Assembly: GCA_023429785.1 (NCBI GenBank)
Contig: JAEZDD010000003.1
Location: 248,001 to 312,000, forward strand
Reading direction: 5' to 3'
DNA length: 64,000 bases
Source: Bacillota bacterium
GTDB lineage: Bacteria; Bacillota; Clostridia; Oscillospirales; Ruminococcaceae
Position 1 is the stretch's first letter. Each line of letters starts with the position of its first letter. This document shows positions 9,503-18,738 of this stretch, in pieces. The notes under the pieces are model-generated. The model ran no database searches. It saw only the letters and a list, made by a program, of their open reading frames with translations, and was not told where the DNA came from. The position numbers and the translations under genes are program-made.

Positions 9503-10810
9503 ATGAGCAGCAATACAATAATTAGTTTAAAAAACGGTGAATTTGATGACAGTATTCGTGCAACTTATTGTTGCAGTATTGATGAAGCTAAGCTATACAC
9601 CGAAAGATTCCTTAATATTATTGACGGATATAATAAAACCTTTGGAGCTGAAAGTGATTTCAGGCTTTTTTCTGCCCCGGGGAGGACAGAAATATGCGGA
9701 AATCACACTGACCATCAGCACGGGAATGTTCTGTGCGGAAGCGTCAATCTCGACGTTATTTCAGCTGTTTCTTTGAATTCATCGAATGAAATCCGCATTA
9801 AGTCAGAGGGGTATCCTATAGATATAATAAATATAAATGACTTGAGTATAAACTGTGAGGAGTATAATCTCTCCATTTCATTAATTAGAGGTATCGCCTC
9901 AAGGTTCACTCAGCTGGGATTCAAAATCGGCGGGTTTAACGCTTATACTACTTCAAATGTCCTCAAAGGCTCGGGGCTTTCTTCTTCGGCGGCTTTTGAG
10001 GTTCTTGTCGGCAACATTTTTAACTCGCTATTTGCTGAAAATGAAGTCAGCCCTGTTGATATTGCAAAATTCGGGCAATACGCTGAAAATGTTTATTTTG
10101 GGAAGCCTTGTGGACTGATGGACCAAATGGCGTCAGCCGTCGGCGGAGTTATTGCCATTGACTTTTATGATGCTGAAAAACCCGTGGTTGAGAAAATCGA
10201 CCTTTCACTTAACGGCTACGCTTTATGTATAATTGATAGCGGCGCTGACCATGCTGACCTGACGGATGAATACGGCGCAATAACCGGCGAAATGAAGTCT
10301 GTCGCAAATTTTTTCAATAAGAGCTATTTGAGAGAAGTCCATGAAAATGATTTTTTCTCAAATTTAACGGAAGTCAGAAGTGCAACAAGCGATAGGGCGG
10401 TCCTCCGAGCCATTCATTATTTTAACGAGAACAAAAGGGTGTCAGAGCTGATTGATGCGTTAAGAGATAACAACATTGAAGCCTTTATAAAGCTGATAAT
10501 TGAGTCCGGTCACTCATCTTTTATGTATCTTCAAAACGTTTTTGCAACCTCTCAGCCACAACATCAAGCTGTTTCGCTCGCTCTCGCCTTATGCGAAAAA
10601 TTGCTCAAGGGGAAAGGGGCATACCGTGTTCACGGCGGGGGCTTCGCCGGAACTGTTCAGGCTTTTGTTCCGCTTGAAATGCTCGAGGAGTTCAAGAATG
10701 AAATTGAGAAATTCATCGGTGACGCGATGTGTCACATTTTAAGCATACGCCCTGTGGGTGGCTGCGAAATAAAAAGAAATTCTGAACTGAGTTATTATTA
10801 TTATGGCTGA
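9503..10810 (+). CDS. galK: Galactokinase
   Basis: A GHMP kinase phosphorylating alpha-galactose at C1 in the Leloir pathway. Seen: the galactokinase signature PGRTEICGNHTDHQHG (59-74), the ATP motif KGSGLSSSAAFEVLVG (about 155-170) and the third motif VHGGGFAGTVQAFVP near the C-terminus. The 435 residues are slightly longer than the 390 of typical enzymes because of an N-terminal extension of about 40 residues before the substrate domain. The ribosome site is weak (GGTGG). galE follows after 106 bp with its own promoter. No galT is present in the window. Confidence 0.93.
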   Translation: MSSNTIISLKNGEFDDSIRATYCCSIDEAKLYTERFLNIIDGYNKTFGAESDFRLFSAPGRTEICGNHTDHQHGNVLCGSVNLDVISAVSLNSSNEIRIKSEGYPIDIININDLSINCEEYNLSISLIRGIASRFTQLGFKIGGFNAYTTSNVLKGSGLSSSAAFEVLVGNIFNSLFAENEVSPVDIAKFGQYAENVYFGKPCGLMDQMASAVGGVIAIDFYDAEKPVVEKIDLSLNGYALCIIDSGADHADLTDEYGAITGEMKSVANFFNKSYLREVHENDFFSNLTEVRSATSDRAVLRAIHYFNENKRVSELIDALRDNNIEAFIKLIIESGHSSFMYLQNVFATSQPQHQAVSLALALCEKLLKGKGAYRVHGGGFAGTVQAFVPLEMLEEFKNEIEKFIGDAMCHILSIRPVGGCEIKRNSELSYYYYG

Positions 10811-10838
10811 ATTAAGCTTCGACTCTGAAAATTGCAAC

Positions 10839-10867
10839 TTGAAATTTCACCAGCAAAAGAGTATAAT
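10839..10867 (+). promoter_or_regulatory. Promoter of galE
   Basis: TTGAAA, 17 bases, TATAAT; 49 bases before the TTG start of galE, so galE can be expressed without galK. Confidence 0.6.
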
Positions 10868-10916
10868 GAATTGGGTAATTTAAGAAGCTTATCTCTAAAA
10901 CTAAGGAGGACAAATT

Positions 10917-11936
10917 TTGAAGAAAATACTTGTTACCGGCGGTGCTGGATTTATCGGGAGTCATACTGTCGTTGAGCTTATTGAGGCTGGCTATGAGGTT
11001 ATCGTTATGGATAATTTTAAAAACTCGAAGCCTGAATCACTTAACAGAATCAGAACTATCACCGGCAAGGACTTTAAATTTTATGAAACGGATATGTGTG
11101 ATTTCGATGCTGTCTGCAAGGTATTTGAAGAATGCAAGCCTATTGACGCTGTTATTCACTTTGCCGGACTAAAGGCAGTGGGTGAATCTGTTCAAAAGCC
11201 TTTGGAATATTACAGCAATAACATAATCGGCACTTTAATGCTTCTTGATGCTATGAGGAAATATGACTGCAAGAAGATAGTTTTCTCTTCCTCTGCAACA
11301 GTTTACGGTTCAAATGCCCCTATCCCTTATAAAGAAGAATTTGTTATTCCAGCAAATGCATCAAGCCCATATGGGACTACAAAAATAATGATCGAAAAAA
11401 TATTGATTGACCTTTGCAATGCTGATAAGGATTTTGGAGCAGTTTTGCTAAGATATTTTAATCCAATCGGCGCACACGAAAGTGGCTTAATTGGAGAAGA
11501 TCCAAACGGAATTCCAAATAATTTAATGCCTTATATTGCACAGGTTGCAGTGGGTAAGCTTCCGTGCCTCAATATTTTTGGAAACGATTATGACACTCCC
11601 GACGGGACTTGCATACGTGATTATATCCATGTTGTTGATTTAGCAAAAGGACATTTATCCGCACTTGATTATATACTTGAAAAAACAGGCGCTGAGCCAA
11701 TCAATCTTGGAAATGGAAAGGGCTCAAGCGTGCTTGAAGTCGTTTCTGCTTTTGAAAAAGCTTCAGGAAAAACAATTGCTAAGAAATTTGCGCCTCGCCG
11801 AACAGGTGACCTTGCTTGTTTCTATGCTGATACTGAAAAGGCAGAAAAGCTTCTGAACTGGACAGCTAAACTAGACCTTGAAAAAATGTGCGTTGACGGT
11901 TGGAATTTCACCTCAAAAAATCCAAACGGCTTATAA
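10917..11936 (+). CDS. galE: UDP-glucose 4-epimerase
   Basis: An extended short-chain dehydrogenase interconverting UDP-glucose and UDP-galactose. The NAD loop is GGAGFIGSH (8-16), the catalytic triad is in SSSATVYGS and SPYGTTK (YxxxK), and LRYFNPIGAH marks the substrate side. The start codon is TTG: AAGGAGGA ends seven bases before it and no suitable ATG fits the family N-terminus MKKILVTGG. 339 residues, normal length. Confidence 0.96.
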   Translation: MKKILVTGGAGFIGSHTVVELIEAGYEVIVMDNFKNSKPESLNRIRTITGKDFKFYETDMCDFDAVCKVFEECKPIDAVIHFAGLKAVGESVQKPLEYYSNNIIGTLMLLDAMRKYDCKKIVFSSSATVYGSNAPIPYKEEFVIPANASSPYGTTKIMIEKILIDLCNADKDFGAVLLRYFNPIGAHESGLIGEDPNGIPNNLMPYIAQVAVGKLPCLNIFGNDYDTPDGTCIRDYIHVVDLAKGHLSALDYILEKTGAEPINLGNGKGSSVLEVVSAFEKASGKTIAKKFAPRRTGDLACFYADTEKAEKLLNWTAKLDLEKMCVDGWNFTSKNPNGL

Positions 11937-11948
11937 TCAAATATTATA

Positions 11949-11978
11949 AAAACCTCCGGAATTAACCGGAGGTTTTTT
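11949..11978 (+). terminator. Terminator after galE
   Basis: A perfect 9-bp stem (11951-11959 with 11966-11974) followed by T6. The A-run on the other side makes it able to act on minus-strand transcripts from the rubrerythrin locus too. Confidence 0.85.
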
Positions 11979-11991
11979 GTTTATGTTATTA

Positions 11992-12121
11992 TTATTTGAA
12001 GTATCTGTCAAGCAAGCCTTTGAATGCACAGCCGTGGCGAGCTTCATCCTTAGCCATTTCGTGAACTGTATCGTGGATTGCATCATAGCCAAGCTCCTTC
12101 GCTCTTGTAGCAAGCTTTTTC
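11992..12121 (-). pseudogene. Truncated second copy of the rubrerythrin 3' end
   Basis: Bases 12001-12121 match 12163-12283 (inside the intact rubrerythrin) at 118 of 121 positions. Read on the minus strand the copy encodes the last 42 residues of rubrerythrin, from [13 protein letters not shown] to LDRYFK, and ends in TAA. It has no start codon or ribosome site of its own and lies in frame with the intact gene, 53 codons beyond its stop. It is therefore a remnant of a partial tandem duplication or of a deletion between two tandem rubrerythrin genes. Confidence 0.85.
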
Positions 12122-12283
12122 GAGAAAATGCTTGTAACAATTAAATATAATTATTTCGTAAAGTATCTGTCAAGCATGCCTTTGAACGCACAGCCGTGGC
12201 GAGCTTCATCCTTAGCCATTTCGTGAACTGTATCGTGGATTGCATCATAGCCAAGCTCCTTCGCTCTTGTAGCCAGCTTTTTC
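12001..12283. repeat. 121-bp direct repeat (rubrerythrin C-terminal coding)
   Basis: Two copies, 12001-12121 and 12163-12283, offset by exactly 162 bp (54 codons), with three substitutions. The bases between the copies (12122-12150) show no match to the gene. Confidence 0.9.
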
Positions 12284-12699
12284 TTCCCCTCACAAGCTCC
12301 ATTTTCAGCCATGTATCTCATTTCAAGGTTTTTCTTAGTTGAAGGTGTAACAACCTCGCCTAAAAGCTCAGCGAATTTAGCGGCGTGCTCAGCTTCCTCA
12401 TAGGCTGCCTTTTCATAGTACATTCCGATTTCAGGATAGCCCTCTCTGTGAGCAACCCTAGCCATAGCAAGATACATTCCAACCTCTGTGCATTCGCCCA
12501 TGAAGTTTTGTCTCAAGCCTTCAATTACCTCTGCATCAAGACCGGCAGCAACACCAACCTTGTGCTCGTCAGCCCAAACTAGTCCCTGTGCAACAGCCTC
12601 GTTGAACTTCTCCTTAGGCGCCTTGCATTGTGGGCAAGCATCCGGTGCACTTTCACCCTCGTGAACATAACCGCAAACTGAACATACGAATTTTTTCAT
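12151..12699 (-). CDS. Reverse rubrerythrin (rubredoxin domain first)
   Basis: An iron protein that reduces hydrogen peroxide in anaerobes. Residues 1-35 form a rubredoxin-like iron site ([10 protein letters not shown] ... CPQCKAP), followed by a ferritin-like four-helix di-iron domain with the ExxH-type segments EAEHAAKF and DEARHG. Classical rubrerythrin has the opposite order, so this is the reverse type described in Clostridium acetobutylicum. 182 residues. AGGAGG precedes the ATG. It has a near-consensus promoter and a truncated copy of its own 3' end downstream. Confidence 0.92.
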   Translation of the reverse strand: MKKFVCSVCGYVHEGESAPDACPQCKAPKEKFNEAVAQGLVWADEHKVGVAAGLDAEVIEGLRQNFMGECTEVGMYLAMARVAHREGYPEIGMYYEKAAYEEAEHAAKFAELLGEVVTPSTKKNLEMRYMAENGACEGKKKLATRAKELGYDAIHDTVHEMAKDEARHGCAFKGMLDRYFTK

Positions 12700-12761
12700 A
12701 AAAATACCCTCCTAATAATTTAAACTTATTATAGTCATTTAATGCTCTTGTCTTTATAACT

Positions 12762-12790
12762 AGTATACCACTTTAGTATACATTTGTCAA
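12762..12790 (-). promoter_or_regulatory. Rubrerythrin promoter with repeated GTATAC operator
   Basis: Minus strand: TTGACA (12790-12785), 17 bases, TATACT (12767-12762). The spacer and -10 hold GTATACTA twice, 14 bp apart; GTATAC is itself palindromic, so the pair (GTATAC-N7-GTATAC) resembles an operator placed across the promoter. A peroxide or redox repressor is the natural guess, but the classical PerR box is not matched. Confidence 0.6.
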
Positions 12791-12813
12791 TACTAAAAAT
12801 AAAAAAATTCAAA

Positions 12814-12842
12814 TTGTATAAAAATTATTGTTATGGTATTAT
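12814..12842 (+). promoter_or_regulatory. Promoter of the B12/radical SAM gene
   Basis: TTGTAT, 17 bases, TATTAT with an extended TGG before the -10. It is divergent from the rubrerythrin promoter, with 23 bp between the two -35 elements. Confidence 0.45.
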
Positions 12843-12875
12843 AATGTTATTGCTTTTGACTTTTGGAGGGATGAT

Positions 12876-14615
12876 ATGAAAACTATTTTATGCGGAATTA
12901 ATGCTAAGTTCATACACACTAATTTAGCAATAAGACAAATTAAAGGTTATGTTGAGGCTAATTCAAACTATGAAATTAGCTTGCTTGAATTCACTATAAA
13001 TAATTATATAAATGAAATATTCGAAGAAATTTACATTAACAAGCCTGATGTAATAGGTTTTTCCTGCTATTTATGGAACATTGAACTTGTTCAGAAGCTG
13101 ATTGTTCTTTTAAAAAAGCTTTTGCCTGACATAATTATCATTCTCGGCGGACCTGAGGTTTCATATTCGCCTATAAAAATTCTTAAAGAAAATCCATGCG
13201 ATTTCATCATATGCGGTGAAGGTGAAGGAGCTTTCTGCGAGCTGTTAAGCGAAATTGCTTCGACGAAAAAATATGAAATGGTTAAAGGAATAGCTTATAA
13301 AAGCATTGTGGGCGAAATTATTCAGAACGATAAGAGCGAGTTTTTGGATATGTCGCTTTTGCCCTTCCCGTATACTGATTTTCATGAAATTGAAAATAAA
13401 ATTTGCTATTATGAGGCGTCAAGGGGTTGCCCCTTTAAGTGTGCTTACTGCATTTCGTCAGTTGAAAACGGCGTGAGATTTTCCCCGCTTGAAAAGGTTC
13501 TCAGCGAGCTTAAAATCTTCCTTGATGAAAATGTCCGACAGGTGAAATTCGTCGACAGAACCTTTAATTGCAATAATGCTTTCGCTATGAGCATTATAAA
13601 ATTTCTTATTGATAATGACAATGGCGTGACTAACTTTCATTTTGAGATGGCGGCTGAGCTTTTGACAGATGAGATAATTGCTTTGCTATCTTTAGCTAGA
13701 CGTGGGCTTTTTCAGCTTGAAATCGGCGTCCAGTCCACAAATTTAGAGACACTTAATGCTATTTCACGAAAAAGTGATTTTTGCTGGCTATCACAATGCG
13801 TTAAAAAGCTTTTAGTCCCTCAGAATGTTCACCTGCATTTAGATTTAATTGCCGGACTGCCCCTTGAGAATTTTGAAAGCTTCAAAAAATCCTTCGACGA
13901 CGTTCATTCACTTTCCCCGCATCAGCTTCAGCTTGGATTTTTAAAGATATTGAAGGGCTCAAGAATGGAAAGCTTATGCGATGAGTTTGAGATTTTGCAT
14001 TCGCCCTTCCCCCCTTTCGAGTTTTTAAAAACGCACTGTTTGTCCTTTGATGAAGTTATTGTACTCAAAAGCATTGAAGAAATGGTTGAAATTTATTATA
14101 ACACGAACCGTTACTGTCATGCTGTTGAGTTTTTAAGAGGGTATTGTGAAAGCTATTTCGACCTGTATCTTCGGCTTGCTGAATACAAAAATAAAAAAGG
14201 CATCGGCTCACTCGTTCATAACAAGCAATTTTCCTATGCCTTTTTAATTGATTTTGTTGCCGATAATTTTTCGGAGTATGTTGCTCAGGCTTTCAACAGT
14301 GTACTAAAGCTGGATTTCCTGCTCCACGAGAAGCCCCGCTCCCTTCCTGAATGGGCAAAAAGAGTCGATAACCAGATTTCTAAGGATGAAATCTATGACT
14401 TTATTGTTAAAAAAGATGATTCTTTCATCAGCGAGCTTTTGCCGGAATATTCTGACTGTCAGCGAAAGCAGCTTTTGAAGCTCGTTCATGTTGAAATGTT
14501 CTCGATTAACCCTTTCACGCTTGAAAAATCAGAAACGACCTTACTGTTTAACTATCGAAGCCGTGATTTATGGAATAACGCGATGGCTATTCAGATTGAA
14601 TTAGGGTTGGCTTAA
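12876..14615 (+). CDS. B12-binding domain radical SAM protein (DUF4080 type)
   Basis: 579 residues from the ATG at 12876, chosen because GGAGGG precedes it (the frame is open 16 codons further). An N-terminal Rossmann-like cobalamin-binding domain (ILGGPEVSYSP, FIICGEGEGAF) is followed by a radical SAM core with SRGCPFKCAYCISS (CxxxCxxC, about 185-195) and an (IGVQSTN)-(LIAGLP) barrel; the last 200 residues match the plan of the DUF4080 C-terminal region. The substrate is unknown; many B12 radical SAM proteins are methyltransferases, but that is not shown here. It is not in an operon: galE side is separated by rubrerythrin, and it overlaps clpC tail-to-tail by 29 bp. Confidence 0.85.
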   Translation: MKTILCGINAKFIHTNLAIRQIKGYVEANSNYEISLLEFTINNYINEIFEEIYINKPDVIGFSCYLWNIELVQKLIVLLKKLLPDIIIILGGPEVSYSPIKILKENPCDFIICGEGEGAFCELLSEIASTKKYEMVKGIAYKSIVGEIIQNDKSEFLDMSLLPFPYTDFHEIENKICYYEASRGCPFKCAYCISSVENGVRFSPLEKVLSELKIFLDENVRQVKFVDRTFNCNNAFAMSIIKFLIDNDNGVTNFHFEMAAELLTDEIIALLSLARRGLFQLEIGVQSTNLETLNAISRKSDFCWLSQCVKKLLVPQNVHLHLDLIAGLPLENFESFKKSFDDVHSLSPHQLQLGFLKILKGSRMESLCDEFEILHSPFPPFEFLKTHCLSFDEVIVLKSIEEMVEIYYNTNRYCHAVEFLRGYCESYFDLYLRLAEYKNKKGIGSLVHNKQFSYAFLIDFVADNFSEYVAQAFNSVLKLDFLLHEKPRSLPEWAKRVDNQISKDEIYDFIVKKDDSFISELLPEYSDCQRKQLLKLVHVEMFSINPFTLEKSETTLLFNYRSRDLWNNAMAIQIELGLA

Positions 14616-16977
14616 CAATTTTCAGCGTATCCTCTTCAACAATGAGCTTTAGCTCGTCGCCTTTTAAAATTTCGCCCTCGAGGATTTTTTGCGAAAGCAT
14701 ATCCTCAACCTCGGTCGAAATAACCCGACGAAGCGGTCTTGCCCCATAGGCTGTTGAAAAACCATCTTTTGCGATTTTCTTTATTGCTTCTTCAGAATAT
14801 ATTATTGATATTCCCAGCAATTTAAGACGGTCTGACAGCTCGTTTAAGAGCTTCGTTGATATTTTTTCAATGTCGTTTTTGTCGAGCGTTCTGAAAATAA
14901 TAGTATCATCAAGTCTGTTTAAAAACTCCGGCTTGAATTGCTGCTTTAGTTCATTGAGAATTTCAGATTTTATATTTTTTTCATCCATCTCGGCTATTGT
15001 GAAGCCGAGATTTTTTTTGTCTATTATTTTTTTTGCCCCGAGATTTGAGGTCATTATTATTACTGTATTTTTGAAAGAAACCCTTCTCCCCTGCGAATCG
15101 GTAACAAAACCGTCCTCAAGGATTTGAAGAAGAATATTGTATACATCAGGGTGAGCTTTTTCAATTTCGTCGAGAAGGACTATTGAATATGGGTTTCGCC
15201 TGATTTTTTCTGTGAGCTGTCCCCCCTCATTATAGCCGATATAGCCCGGCGGCGAACCGATGAGCTTCGAGACATTGTGCTTTTCCATATACTCTGACAT
15301 ATCAAGCCTAATCACAGATGATTCGTTCGCAAAAAGACATTCAGCGAGAGCCTTGCAAAGCTCCGTCTTTCCGACACCCGTAGGCCCTAAAAATATGAAT
15401 GAGCCTATCGGTCTGTTCGGGTCCTTTAGTCCGACTCGACTTCTTCGGATTGAACTGGAAAGCTTTTTGATTGCATCCTCCTGTCCGATAACCCGCTTGC
15501 TCATCACCTCTTCAAGCTTCAAAAGCCGCTTTGTTTCTTCCTCCGTCAGGCTGGAAACAGGAATCCCGGTCCAGCTTGAAATAACCTCCGCTATGTCATT
15601 TGGGGTTATTTCATTCCTTTGGATAGCTTCGCCCTTCTTATTTTCGCTGTTTTTGCTCTCGAGCTTTTCGGCATAGGTTCGCTTTGAAATGCTCCCCGTC
15701 AGATAATCGTTCAAGACACTTGCTATCTCGCCCATGTTTTCCGAGGAGCTTCCGAGCTTCATTCTCACCCGAGAGCACGCCTCGTCAATCAGGTCTATCG
15801 CCTTATCCGGAAGATGTCTGTCATTTATATACCTTTGTGAGAGATGGACAGACGCCTTTATTGCTTCCTGAGTTATTTTTATTTTATGGTGCTCTTCATA
15901 CTTAGGGGCGAGTCCCTGGATTATTTTTATGGTATTCTCCTCACTCGGCTCACAAACCTTAACAGGCTGAAAACGTCGCTCAAGCGCTGAATCCTTTTCA
16001 ATATAATTTCTGTATTCATCAAAGGTCGTCGCCCCGATAATCTGAAGCTCACCACGGGCTAGCTGTGGCTTTATTATATTCGCTGCGTCTATAGCACCCT
16101 CAGCGGCACCGGCACCGACGATAGTATGAACCTCGTCTATAAAGAGTATTACGTTTTTTGCATTTACGACCTCTTCGATACAGGTTTTCAGCCTCTCCTC
16201 AAAATCGCCGCGGTATTTTGCGCCGGCGAGCAGCTGAGTGATATCAAGCATAAAAAGCCTTTTCGTTTCAAGGTTTTCAGGAACCTCACCCTTTGCTATA
16301 AGCTGGGCAAGCCCTTCAACTATTGCTGTTTTTCCAACCCCCGCTTCGCCAACAAGACACGGATTGTTTTTTGTTCTTCTTGAAAGAATCTGAATGAGCC
16401 GCTCGATTTCACTTTCACGGGCAATAACAGGGTCAAATGCGATGCAAGCTGTTTTCGTCGTCAGCTCCTTCCCGTATTTCTCAAGGTTTGGGAGCTTCAC
16501 GTTCGCCGGCCCCTGTTTTAAGGATTGGAGGCTGTTCGTCTGAATACTGGAACATTCATTATATATTTTTGTTATACTGATATCAAGGTCACGCAAAATG
16601 CTGGTCGAACAGGAATTCGATTCCCTTAAAAGCGACATAAGAATATGCTCACTTCCGACAAATTTACAGCTGAAGCTTTGAGATAGCTTTATCGCATTGC
16701 CTATTATTTTTTTGGCTGTCGGTGTCAGCATATTTGAGTTTAAAACGCAGTAGTCACCTTTTCCAATCATTTCAACAATTTTCGCTTGAACCTGACTGGG
16801 TGATACTCCATTCTTATTTAAAATTGTATAGGCTGTTGACGTTCCCTCATCAAGCAGCCCGAGTAATATATGCTCGCTCCCCACATAGGTGTGGCCCAGT
16901 TCACCCGCTAGAGTGAAGGCACGATTTATCGCAGAGCTGGCTTTATACGTGAAGTTCTCTAAATTAAATTCTTGCAT
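14587..16977 (-). CDS. clpC: ATP-dependent Clp protease ATP-binding subunit ClpC
   Basis: An HSP100 AAA+ unfoldase that feeds ClpP. Two Clp_N repeats (about 1-75, 80-150) precede NBD1 with GEAGVGKT (about 212) and NBD2 with GPTGVGKT (about 531) and DMSEYMEKH; a short UVR/M-domain region lies near 415-450, which marks ClpC rather than ClpB. 796 residues, normal. In many Firmicutes clpC is in a ctsR-mcsA-mcsB-clpC operon; here those genes are absent and clpC stands alone. GGAG precedes the ATG. Its 3' end overlaps the convergent radical SAM gene by 29 bp. Confidence 0.94.
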   Translation of the reverse strand: MQEFNLENFTYKASSAINRAFTLAGELGHTYVGSEHILLGLLDEGTSTAYTILNKNGVSPSQVQAKIVEMIGKGDYCVLNSNMLTPTAKKIIGNAIKLSQSFSCKFVGSEHILMSLLRESNSCSTSILRDLDISITKIYNECSSIQTNSLQSLKQGPANVKLPNLEKYGKELTTKTACIAFDPVIARESEIERLIQILSRRTKNNPCLVGEAGVGKTAIVEGLAQLIAKGEVPENLETKRLFMLDITQLLAGAKYRGDFEERLKTCIEEVVNAKNVILFIDEVHTIVGAGAAEGAIDAANIIKPQLARGELQIIGATTFDEYRNYIEKDSALERRFQPVKVCEPSEENTIKIIQGLAPKYEEHHKIKITQEAIKASVHLSQRYINDRHLPDKAIDLIDEACSRVRMKLGSSSENMGEIASVLNDYLTGSISKRTYAEKLESKNSENKKGEAIQRNEITPNDIAEVISSWTGIPVSSLTEEETKRLLKLEEVMSKRVIGQEDAIKKLSSSIRRSRVGLKDPNRPIGSFIFLGPTGVGKTELCKALAECLFANESSVIRLDMSEYMEKHNVSKLIGSPPGYIGYNEGGQLTEKIRRNPYSIVLLDEIEKAHPDVYNILLQILEDGFVTDSQGRRVSFKNTVIIMTSNLGAKKIIDKKNLGFTIAEMDEKNIKSEILNELKQQFKPEFLNRLDDTIIFRTLDKNDIEKISTKLLNELSDRLKLLGISIIYSEEAIKKIAKDGFSTAYGARPLRRVISTEVEDMLSQKILEGEILKGDELKLIVEEDTLKIVKPTLIQSE

Positions 16978-17326
16978 AGAATCTCCATTCTGCCATCTAT
17001 TAGGTTTTTTCTGACGGCTGGCTTCATAAAAGTATATGCCCAGATAGGCTTAACATTAACTTGTTCATATAAAGATTTTTGTCATCTATTTACATCTTAA
17101 TCATTGGAATAACATTTCTTTTATATTTTATGAAATTGAATACCAAATGCTATAGCAAAATAAGTCGCTTTTTAATTTTTAATAAAATGTTTTTCCTAAA
17201 ATACTGTAACACATTTTTCCTTTTTCCATAAACTATAATATAAAACAAAACTAGATGGGACTGAATATGAGGTTTCAGAATAGTCGAGTTTTTATAATAC
17301 ATTATTATAAAAAGGAGTGCGTCATA
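16978..17326. other. Divergent intergenic region (clpC / Cys-rich gene)
   Basis: 349 bp of AT-rich DNA with no supported gene. It must hold the clpC promoter; I do not see a CtsR-type operator (tandem GGTCAAA). On the plus strand CATAAACTA (17227-17235) with AC 16 bases upstream (17209-17210) resembles a mother-cell sigma-K/sigma-E promoter for the Cys-rich gene. Confidence 0.5.
17209..17235 (+). promoter_or_regulatory. Possible sigma-K/sigma-E type promoter
   Basis: AC-N16-CATAAACTA matches the published sigma-K pattern (AC, 16-17 bases, CATAnnnTA). It lies 92 bp before the start of the 42-residue Cys-rich gene. A vegetative TATAAT (17293-17298) is nearer but has no -35. Confidence 0.4.
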
Positions 17327-17455
17327 ATGGGTTGCTGTGGAAATGGATTCGGATTTGGCGGTAACAGCTGCTGGTGGATTATCATTCTAGTTCTAATATT
17401 CTGCTGCTGTGGAAATGGATTTGGCGGTAACTGTGGCTGTAACGAAGGCTGCTAA
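17327..17455 (+). CDS. Small Cys/Gly-rich membrane protein, 42 aa
   Basis: The ATG at 17327 has AAAAGGAG nine bases before it; the frame upstream of it lacks such a site. The product has the plan MGCCGNGFGFGG, then a hydrophobic segment (WWIIILVLIF, residues about 16-25), then CCCGNGFGGNCGCNEGC. The two ends repeat CCGNGFG(F)GGN. Small proteins of this plan occur in Ruminococcaceae genomes, sometimes under the name 'chorion class high-cysteine protein'; function is unknown. A membrane or spore-envelope location is inferred from the hydrophobic core, 8 cysteines and the sporulation-like promoter. A bidirectional terminator follows. Confidence 0.75.
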   Translation: MGCCGNGFGFGGNSCWWIIILVLIFCCCGNGFGGNCGCNEGC

Positions 17456-17501
17456 TGCTGAATACGTATTTGGTTTTGTAGACATAAACACTCTCAAAAC
17501 G

Positions 17502-17536
17502 AAAAATTCCTTCGAGTCGGACTCGGAGGAATTTTT
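17502..17536. terminator. Bidirectional terminator
   Basis: A 16-bp stem with one G-U pair (17502-17517 with 17521-17536, loop of three), flanked by A5 and T5, between the convergent Cys-rich gene and the ABC permease. Confidence 0.9.
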
Positions 17537-17539
17537 ATA

Positions 17540-18724
17540 TTATTCGTATCTTAATGCATCAACCGGCTTTAACTTGCTGGCTCTATATGCGGGATAAACC
17601 CCGAATATCAGACCTAACACAATTGCCAGAAGAATAATTCCAACAATCATAAGATAATTTATAACCGGCGTCAACTGAAAAATCATACATCCGATAATAG
17701 CGATAGCAATACCGATAACTGTTCCGATTACCCCGCCCATTAAGGTTATCATGACTGATTCGATTAAAAACTCAACCATAATATGCTTATTGGTCGCCCC
17801 TATTGATTTCTTTATTCCTATTTCCCGTGTTCTTTCATTAACGGAGACAAGCATGACAGTCATTATTGACAGCCCTGAAACAACAAGCGAAATGCCCGCT
17901 ATAGCTGACAAAACCGCTGTCACAACCCCCATAATATCGTCCAGCTGCTGCCTTTGCTTTAAAAGATTTTGTATCTGAAGGTCGGTGGTGACGCTTCTGC
18001 TTGTTAAAATTGCTCTTGAAAGCTCATCCGAAACCCTGTCCATTTGTGTGTTGCTGTTTACCTTAACTGCTATTTCGTCGAAATATGTTTGCATCGAGGT
18101 TTCTTCCATCGTGGTATAGGGAATATACACGAAGCTCGGGATTATCCCCCCGAACATATTCTGAAGAACATTGACTCCGCTCTTGACAACACCGACAACC
18201 TTAAAATCCTCGTATATTCCGTTAACACATACAGAGATATTCTTCCCCACTATATTCGCTCTTTTATAGTTTTCAATGGCGATTTTTTCGTCAATAACGC
18301 ATACCTTTGAATATGAAAGAACATCCCCCTTGTTTATTAATCTTCCATAAACAGGCTGAAGCTCAATGACATTGTCAGCGTCCTCATTAACCCCCCATAT
18401 CATACAGTCCTGAACACTGTTTAAAATACTTGTATGTCCCATCAGATATAAAAGTGGCATTGCGTTCTTGACGAAGGAAACCTGCTTAACTGACTTTAGG
18501 TCCTGTTCACCAAGCCCCGTATCATTACTTTTATCACCCGAAATGACGATGCTGTCCATCCCCATATTTACAAGCTGTTTATTAATTGTGCTCTTCCCGA
18601 TATCACCTATTGTTGAAATAACAACAACCGACAGAACTCCTATCACTATCCCGCCGATAGTGAGAAAAGAGCGAAGCTTATTTCTAAAAAGGTCAGACAA
18701 GCCATTTCTTACGCATTCCAGCAT
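17540..18724 (-). CDS. MacB-like ABC transporter permease (FtsX family)
   Basis: 394 residues with the MacB topology: an N-terminal membrane helix (RSFLTIGGIVIGVLSVVVIS, about 20-40), a large extracytoplasmic MacB_PCD domain (about 45-260), then three helices forming the FtsX domain (about 275-385) with NERTREIGIKKSIGAT, the usual coupling segment, and PAYRASKLKPVDALRYE at the end. It lacks an ATPase domain, so an external ATPase is required. It is translated from an ATG with GTGGAG upstream, 14 bp after the adaptor gene. Confidence 0.9.
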   Translation of the reverse strand: MLECVRNGLSDLFRNKLRSFLTIGGIVIGVLSVVVISTIGDIGKSTINKQLVNMGMDSIVISGDKSNDTGLGEQDLKSVKQVSFVKNAMPLLYLMGHTSILNSVQDCMIWGVNEDADNVIELQPVYGRLINKGDVLSYSKVCVIDEKIAIENYKRANIVGKNISVCVNGIYEDFKVVGVVKSGVNVLQNMFGGIIPSFVYIPYTTMEETSMQTYFDEIAVKVNSNTQMDRVSDELSRAILTSRSVTTDLQIQNLLKQRQQLDDIMGVVTAVLSAIAGISLVVSGLSIMTVMLVSVNERTREIGIKKSIGATNKHIMVEFLIESVMITLMGGVIGTVIGIAIAIIGCMIFQLTPVINYLMIVGIILLAIVLGLIFGVYPAYRASKLKPVDALRYE

Positions 18725-18738
18725 TTTCTCACTCCACT

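Noticed and set aside
11937..12140. Minus-strand 67-codon frame over the rubrerythrin remnant
   Set aside because: It is the wrong frame of the duplicated segment; the rubrerythrin frame in the same place explains the conservation.
16600..16630. tRNA-like T-loop string GATTCCC
   Set aside because: It is inside clpC and no cloverleaf can be drawn.
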